Shown here: positions 14,479-17,767 of the stretch, in pieces | Layout of the letters: every line of letters begins with the position of its first letter | Position numbering within the stretch: position 1 is the first letter of the stretch | Assembly (NCBI GenBank): GCA_039812545.1 | Contig: JBDIAR010000060.1 | Span: 1-17,767 of the forward strand | DNA: 17,767 bases | DNA from: JBDIAR01 sp039812545 | Lineage (GTDB): Bacteria > Actinomycetota > Actinomycetes > Actinomycetales > Dermatophilaceae | Direction of reading: 5' to 3' | Program-made: the position numbers and the translations under genes | Notes under the pieces: generated by a model | What the model saw: the letters and a program-made list of their open reading frames with translations, nothing else | Databases searched by the model: none | What the model was told of the DNA's origin: nothing

Positions 14479-15996
14479 TCACGTTCCACAGAAGGTCACG
14501 AAGCCGGCCGCATGCCCGGCCGGGGCGGGTTCCGCAAGGCGCGCACGGTCCGGGCGCACGGCATACGGATCCCCGACGGCGGACAACAACTCCTGGAACG
14601 GTCCGATGTCCCCGTCGTCGGCCGCGGCAAGGGCCTGCTCGACCAGGTGGTTGCGCGGAACATACAGGGGGTTCACGGCGTCCATCGCCTCGGCGGCGGC
14701 TTGCGCGGTGCGAGCGTTGGTGGCGTCCGCGAGCCGGGTCGTCCACCGCTGCAACCATTGCGTCGGTATGCCGGGGACGTCTCGTCCGGAACGCAGGTGT
14801 TCGGCGAGGGCCCGCCATGTGGTCGTGTAGTCGCTCGCGGACGAGGCCATCGCGGACAGTAGGTCGTCGGCGAGGTCGGCGTCGCCGAGTTGCTCGTCGG
14901 ACAGCCCGAGCTTGCGCCGAAGCCTGTCCAGCAGCCGCAGCAGGTGACGGGATCGGAACGAATCGATCCGCGCATGCGCTTGTGCGAGTGCGGTATCCGT
15001 GTCCGGGGAGATCAACGGTAGCAGGGTCTCGGCCAAGCGGGCGAGGTTCCACGCCGCGACCGGGCCCTGCTGACCGAACCGGTAGCGACCGCCGGAGTCG
15101 ATGGAGCTGAAGACGGCATCCGGGTCGTACGCCTCCAGCCAGGCGCACGGTCCGTAGTCGATGGTCTCCCCGGAGATCGCCATGTTGTCGGTGTTCATGA
15201 CCCCGTGCACGAAGCCGACCGCCATCCAATCGGCCGTCAGCGCCGCTTGGCGTTCGACGACGGCGTCGAGGAATTGGATGGCGAGTTCGCCGATGTCGCG
15301 GAGCACGGGCGCCGACGAGGCGAGGCCGGGGTGGTGCACGCCGTGGCGCGCAGCGGCATACCTGAGAAGTCGTTCCATGACGGCTGGTGCGAGTTCCGTT
15401 GCCATGGAACGCGCCACGAGTTCGAAGGTGCCGATCCGTAGGTGTGAGTTGGCTACTCGTGTCAGGACGGCCCCGGATCGGGGCCCACCATCGCGGAACA
15501 CCGCATCGCCGGTGGTCACCACGGCCAGTGCTCGCGTGGTCGGGATACCCAGCGCGTGCATCGCCTCACCGAAGAGGTACTCCCGCAGGACCGGCCCGAG
15601 AACGGCGCGACCATCACCGCGCCGGGCAAAGACGGTGCGTCCGGATCCTTTGAGGGCCACGTCGCGTAGCTCTCCGTCGGAACGGCGGAGCTCCCCCAGC
15701 AGAACCGCGCGGCCATCACCGAGGACAGGGGTGAAGCCGCCGAACTGATGACCCGCGTATGCCTGGGCCACCGGCCGCGTACCCGGCAGGACGGCTCGCG
15801 CCCCCAGTGTCGCCGTCGCGGCGCTGCTCCGCAGCCAGTCCGGGTCGATACCGAGTTCGGTTGCCAGTACGTCGTTGACGAGCAGTGTCCGCGGGCCCGG
15901 CTGCCGAGGGTCCGGTTGCGGAAGACTCGGTTCCCAGGGGTGGACGAGCTCCGGGAGCGCGCTGGCGAAGTCCGCGAGCAGATCGGGAGCTTTCAT
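14479..15996 (-). CDS. selO: Protein adenylyltransferase SelO (YdiU)
   Basis: A 505-residue pseudokinase-fold enzyme that transfers AMP from ATP to Ser, Thr or Tyr of target proteins, linked in other bacteria to redox stress. Signatures are AYAGHQFGGFTPVLGDGRA near residue 80, LKGSGRT near 115, VLREYLFGEAMHALGIPTTRAL, and the metal/catalytic segment NTDNMAISGETIDYGP. Asn271 and Asp280 have the same nine-residue spacing as the E. coli metal ligands Asn247 and Asp256. The protein ends in FCGT, typical for bacterial SelO, with no selenocysteine. The ATG at 15996 has TACCGT six bases ahead and no Shine-Dalgarno; the longer frame to 16083 adds unrelated residues. The 3' end faces the iron-sulfur operon across 36 bases, in which I see no clear hairpin. 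Confidence 0.93.
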   Translation of the reverse strand: MKAPDLLADFASALPELVHPWEPSLPQPDPRQPGPRTLLVNDVLATELGIDPDWLRSSAATATLGARAVLPGTRPVAQAYAGHQFGGFTPVLGDGRAVLLGELRRSDGELRDVALKGSGRTVFARRGDGRAVLGPVLREYLFGEAMHALGIPTTRALAVVTTGDAVFRDGGPRSGAVLTRVANSHLRIGTFELVARSMATELAPAVMERLLRYAAARHGVHHPGLASSAPVLRDIGELAIQFLDAVVERQAALTADWMAVGFVHGVMNTDNMAISGETIDYGPCAWLEAYDPDAVFSSIDSGGRYRFGQQGPVAAWNLARLAETLLPLISPDTDTALAQAHARIDSFRSRHLLRLLDRLRRKLGLSDEQLGDADLADDLLSAMASSASDYTTTWRALAEHLRSGRDVPGIPTQWLQRWTTRLADATNARTAQAAAEAMDAVNPLYVPRNHLVEQALAAADDGDIGPFQELLSAVGDPYAVRPDRARLAEPAPAGHAAGFVTFCGT

Positions 15997-16002
15997 CCAT
16001 GC

Positions 16003-16008
16003 ACGGTA
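16003..16008 (-). promoter_or_regulatory. Leaderless -10 of selO
   Basis: TACCGT on the minus strand ends exactly six bases before the ATG at 15996. It is identical in sequence and spacing to the element before the beta-CASP gene. Confidence 0.5.
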
Positions 16009-16028
16009 GCCGACCGCGGGGTCCGATC

Positions 16029-16068
16029 GGCCACCGGCCGCCCGCCGCATCCGTCTCGGATGGTGGCC
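16029..16068. repeat. Nested inverted repeats in the selO/carbonic anhydrase divergent gap
   Basis: GGCCACC (16029-16035) pairs with GGTGGCC (16062-16068). Inside, CATCCG (16048-16053) pairs with CGGATG (16057-16062) around TCT. The two pairings share one base, so they could nest almost fully. This could be a regulatory site for either divergent gene, or chance in GC-rich DNA. Confidence 0.3.
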
Positions 16069-16132
16069 GACGGAGTCTCGCATGGCGGTCCACCCGATGC
16101 GGGAAGGCTCAGAGCATGCTCATGATCGACGC

Positions 16133-16633
16133 ATGACCGCCACCGAAGAGTTCATCGTCGCCGCTCAGGCCTATGCCACGGGGTTCGATCACGGCCGGCT
16201 CCCGCTGCCGCCGGCCCGTCACGTCGCGGTCGTCGCCTGTATGGATGCTCGCCTCAATCCGTATGCTCTGTTGGGCCTGACCGAGGGCGATGCGCATGTC
16301 ATCCGTAACGCCGGCGGAGTCGTCACCCAGGACGTCCTGCGCTCGCTGGCGATCAGCCAGCGACTGCTCGGCACGGTGGAGATCGTGCTGATCCATCACA
16401 CCGATTGCGGGATGCTCACCTTCGGCGACGACATGTTCCGGACCGCCATCGCGATCGAGACCGGCGTCAAGCCGTTGTGGGCGGCCGAGGCGTTCGACGA
16501 CCTAGACGTCGACGTGCGGCGCGGCATCGCCCGGATCCGGACTGACACCTCGATTCCCCACAAGGACAACATCCGCGGCTTCGTCTACAACGTGTTCGAC
16601 GGCACCCTCCGCGAGGTCGGCGAGAGCCCGTGA
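16133..16633 (+). CDS. canA: Beta-carbonic anhydrase, Rv1284 (CanA)-like
   Basis: A 166-residue cytoplasmic zinc enzyme that interconverts carbon dioxide and bicarbonate. Zinc ligands are Cys36 (in VACMDAR), His89 and Cys92 (in HHTDCGMLTF). Asp38 and Arg40 form the usual catalytic dyad, and HVIRNAGG lies between. Length, motif spacing and the SLAISQRLLGT stretch closely resemble what I recall of the small mycobacterial enzyme Rv1284. The frame is open from 16082, but the ATG at 16133 begins with the conserved N-terminus (MTATEEF). No Shine-Dalgarno is present; CATGAT lies six bases ahead. The stop overlaps the following lipoprotein gene as GTGA, so the two are translated together. The gene symbol is by resemblance to the mycobacterial gene. 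Confidence 0.92.
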   Translation: MTATEEFIVAAQAYATGFDHGRLPLPPARHVAVVACMDARLNPYALLGLTEGDAHVIRNAGGVVTQDVLRSLAISQRLLGTVEIVLIHHTDCGMLTFGDDMFRTAIAIETGVKPLWAAEAFDDLDVDVRRGIARIRTDTSIPHKDNIRGFVYNVFDGTLREVGESP

Positions 16634-17767
16634 GATCGCGACGGGTCGGCCGGACCGTCGTTCGGAGGGTTGCGGCACTCGCGGCGTTCGGCATACCCGC
16701 GCTCCTCGCCTCCTGTTCGTCGACTCCGCCGTCGGTGTCCACTCCGGGCAATTCCGCGGCGGGACGACCCTTCGCGGTCGCCCCGGTCGCCACTTTCGAG
16801 GAGCCGTGGGCGATGACCTTCCTCCCGGACGGATCCGCCCTGGTGACCGAACGTGGCGGCGCCTTGCTCCTCGTCGACCCGAGTTCGGGTTCCACGACGG
16901 CCGTCCAGGGAGTTCCCCACGTTGCCGTCGGCGGCCAGGGCGGACTGGGCGACGTCATCCTCACCCCCGGGTTTGCCCACGACGGCCGGATCTACCTGAG
17001 CTGGGTCGAACCCGGCGACGACGGCACCTCGGGGGCGGTCGTGGGACGCGCCACCCTGCATACCGACGGCACACCACGACTGGAGGCCGTTTCGGTGCTG
17101 TGGCGCCAGGAGCCGAAGGTGACCGGCCAAGGACACTTCGGGCATCGGCTGGCCGTGAGTCCGGACGGGCGTTATCTGTTCGTCAGTTCGGGTGAGCGCC
17201 AGAAGATGCAACCCGCTCAGGACAAGGCGGTGAATCTCGGGAAGATCCTGCGCCTGACACCCGACGGCGTTGCGGCGGCGGGGAATCCGTTCGCCACACG
17301 CGGCGGGGTGGCGGCTCAGATCTGGTCGCTCGGTCACCGCAATCCGCTGGGACTGGCCTTCGATTCCGCGGGCAATCTGTGGTCCTCTGAGATGGGACCT
17401 CTCGGCGGGGACGAGCTGAACCTCATCCTTCCGGACCGGAACTACGGCTGGCCCTTGGCGTCCAACGGTTCGCACTACAGCGGCGAGGACATCCCGGACC
17501 ATCGGGCCGGGGACGGGTTCGAGGCGCCGAAGGTGTGGTGGAATCCGTCGATCTCGCCCGGCAGCTTGATGATCTACTCCGGAACGCTGTTTCCGCAGTG
17601 GCGCGGGGACGCCTTCATCGGGGCGCTGTCCGGGCAGGCGCTGATCCGCGTCGATCTGGACGGGACGTCGGCAGCCAAGGCCGACCAGTGGGACATGGGC
17701 GCGCGGATTCGGGAGGTCGAGCAAGGGCCGGACGGCGCGGTTTGGCTGCTCGAAGACGGGGCGGGTG
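16630..17767 (+). CDS. PQQ-dependent sugar dehydrogenase lipoprotein (partial, runs off the window)
   Basis: 379 complete codons are visible before the window ends. A basic N-terminus (MRSRRVGRTVVRR) and hydrophobic core lead to the lipobox LASC, with Cys29 as the lipid-modified residue, then a Ser/Pro/Thr-rich tether. The remainder is a six-bladed propeller of the soluble glucose/sorbosone dehydrogenase (YliI/Asd) type. Signatures are EEPWAMTFLPDG, RIYLSW, FGHRLAVSPDG, SLGHRNPLGLAF, SEMGPLGGDELN and NYGWPLA. Such enzymes oxidise aldoses with PQQ and calcium on the outer face of the membrane. The GTG start overlaps the carbonic anhydrase stop and has a GAGAG ahead. Whether the organism makes PQQ cannot be judged from here; many actinobacterial members have no proven cofactor. 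Confidence 0.88.
   Translation, partial: MRSRRVGRTVVRRVAALAAFGIPALLASCSSTPPSVSTPGNSAAGRPFAVAPVATFEEPWAMTFLPDGSALVTERGGALLLVDPSSGSTTAVQGVPHVAVGGQGGLGDVILTPGFAHDGRIYLSWVEPGDDGTSGAVVGRATLHTDGTPRLEAVSVLWRQEPKVTGQGHFGHRLAVSPDGRYLFVSSGERQKMQPAQDKAVNLGKILRLTPDGVAAAGNPFATRGGVAAQIWSLGHRNPLGLAFDSAGNLWSSEMGPLGGDELNLILPDRNYGWPLASNGSHYSGEDIPDHRAGDGFEAPKVWWNPSISPGSLMIYSGTLFPQWRGDAFIGALSGQALIRVDLDGTSAAKADQWDMGARIREVEQGPDGAVWLLEDGAG

Larger units (their letters stand above)
7029..16697. repeat. Dispersed octamer GGCATACC / GGTATGCC, 11 copies
   Basis: Hand count on the plus strand: GGCATACC at 7660, 7908, 8481, 10627, 14296, 15355 and 16690; GGTATGCC at 7029, 8823, 13501 and 14765. The seven-base core GGCATAC (either strand) occurs six further times, at 2843, 4427, 10875, 14451, 14560 and 15757. 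In a random two-thirds-GC sequence of this length I would expect fewer than one octamer. Copies fall in every reading frame and on both strands, so codon choice does not explain them. Confidence 0.6.

Noticed and set aside
16585..17724. 379-codon minus-strand open frame opposite the sugar dehydrogenase
   Set aside because: No recognisable motifs; the plus strand carries a full lipobox and propeller signatures.
1..17767. tRNA, rRNA, CRISPR arrays, insertion sequences or toxin-antitoxin pairs
   Set aside because: No cloverleaf-like or direct-repeat arrays, transposase motifs or paired small genes were seen on reading; very short RNAs cannot be excluded by eye.

Overview
The window looks like chromosomal DNA from a high-GC Actinomycetota. 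Coding third positions are strongly G/C. GTG starts and GTGA start/stop overlaps are common. Several genes seem to be read from leaderless promoters. The window carries a deazaflavin (F420)-type nitroreductase and a beta-carbonic anhydrase close to mycobacterial Rv1284. I cannot name a genus. Genes are packed tightly: no gene-free stretch exceeds 300 bases. I saw no tRNA, rRNA, CRISPR array or insertion sequence.

Positions 1-5411 hold membrane and sulfur functions. The 3' end of an unknown gene overlaps a two-helix membrane protein. Next, on the minus strand, come an ArsB/NhaD-type permease, a CBS-domain protein, a TauE/SafE exporter and a single-domain rhodanese. A divergent region at about 3904-4037 separates these from a plus-strand persulfide dioxygenase fused to a degenerate and an active rhodanese domain (CstB architecture). 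That region holds two 16-bp CsoR/CstR-type operators. Each lies in the -35/-10 spacer of one of two opposed promoters. Together this reads as a persulfide-inducible sulfide detoxification module: oxidise persulfide, move sulfane sulfur by rhodanese, export sulfite or related anions. No CstR-type regulator and no sulfide:quinone reductase are in the window.

Positions 5413-10631 hold a ClC chloride channel/antiporter gene interrupted by one in-frame TAG, a Ddn-like nitroreductase, a diacylglycerol-kinase-family lipid kinase, a seven-helix membrane protein of unknown function and a beta-CASP RNA metallohydrolase.

Positions 10684-17767 hold arsC, a NagD-type HAD phosphatase, pta, a NapH-like membrane iron-sulfur protein with a small membrane-anchored partner, selO, a beta-carbonic anhydrase and the start of a PQQ-dependent sugar dehydrogenase lipoprotein that runs off the end.

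Two signals are not explained by the genes. The octamer GGCATACC (either strand) occurs 11 times by hand count, in all reading frames, and only from position 7029 onward. Several starts also have a -10-like hexamer exactly six bases upstream of ATG.
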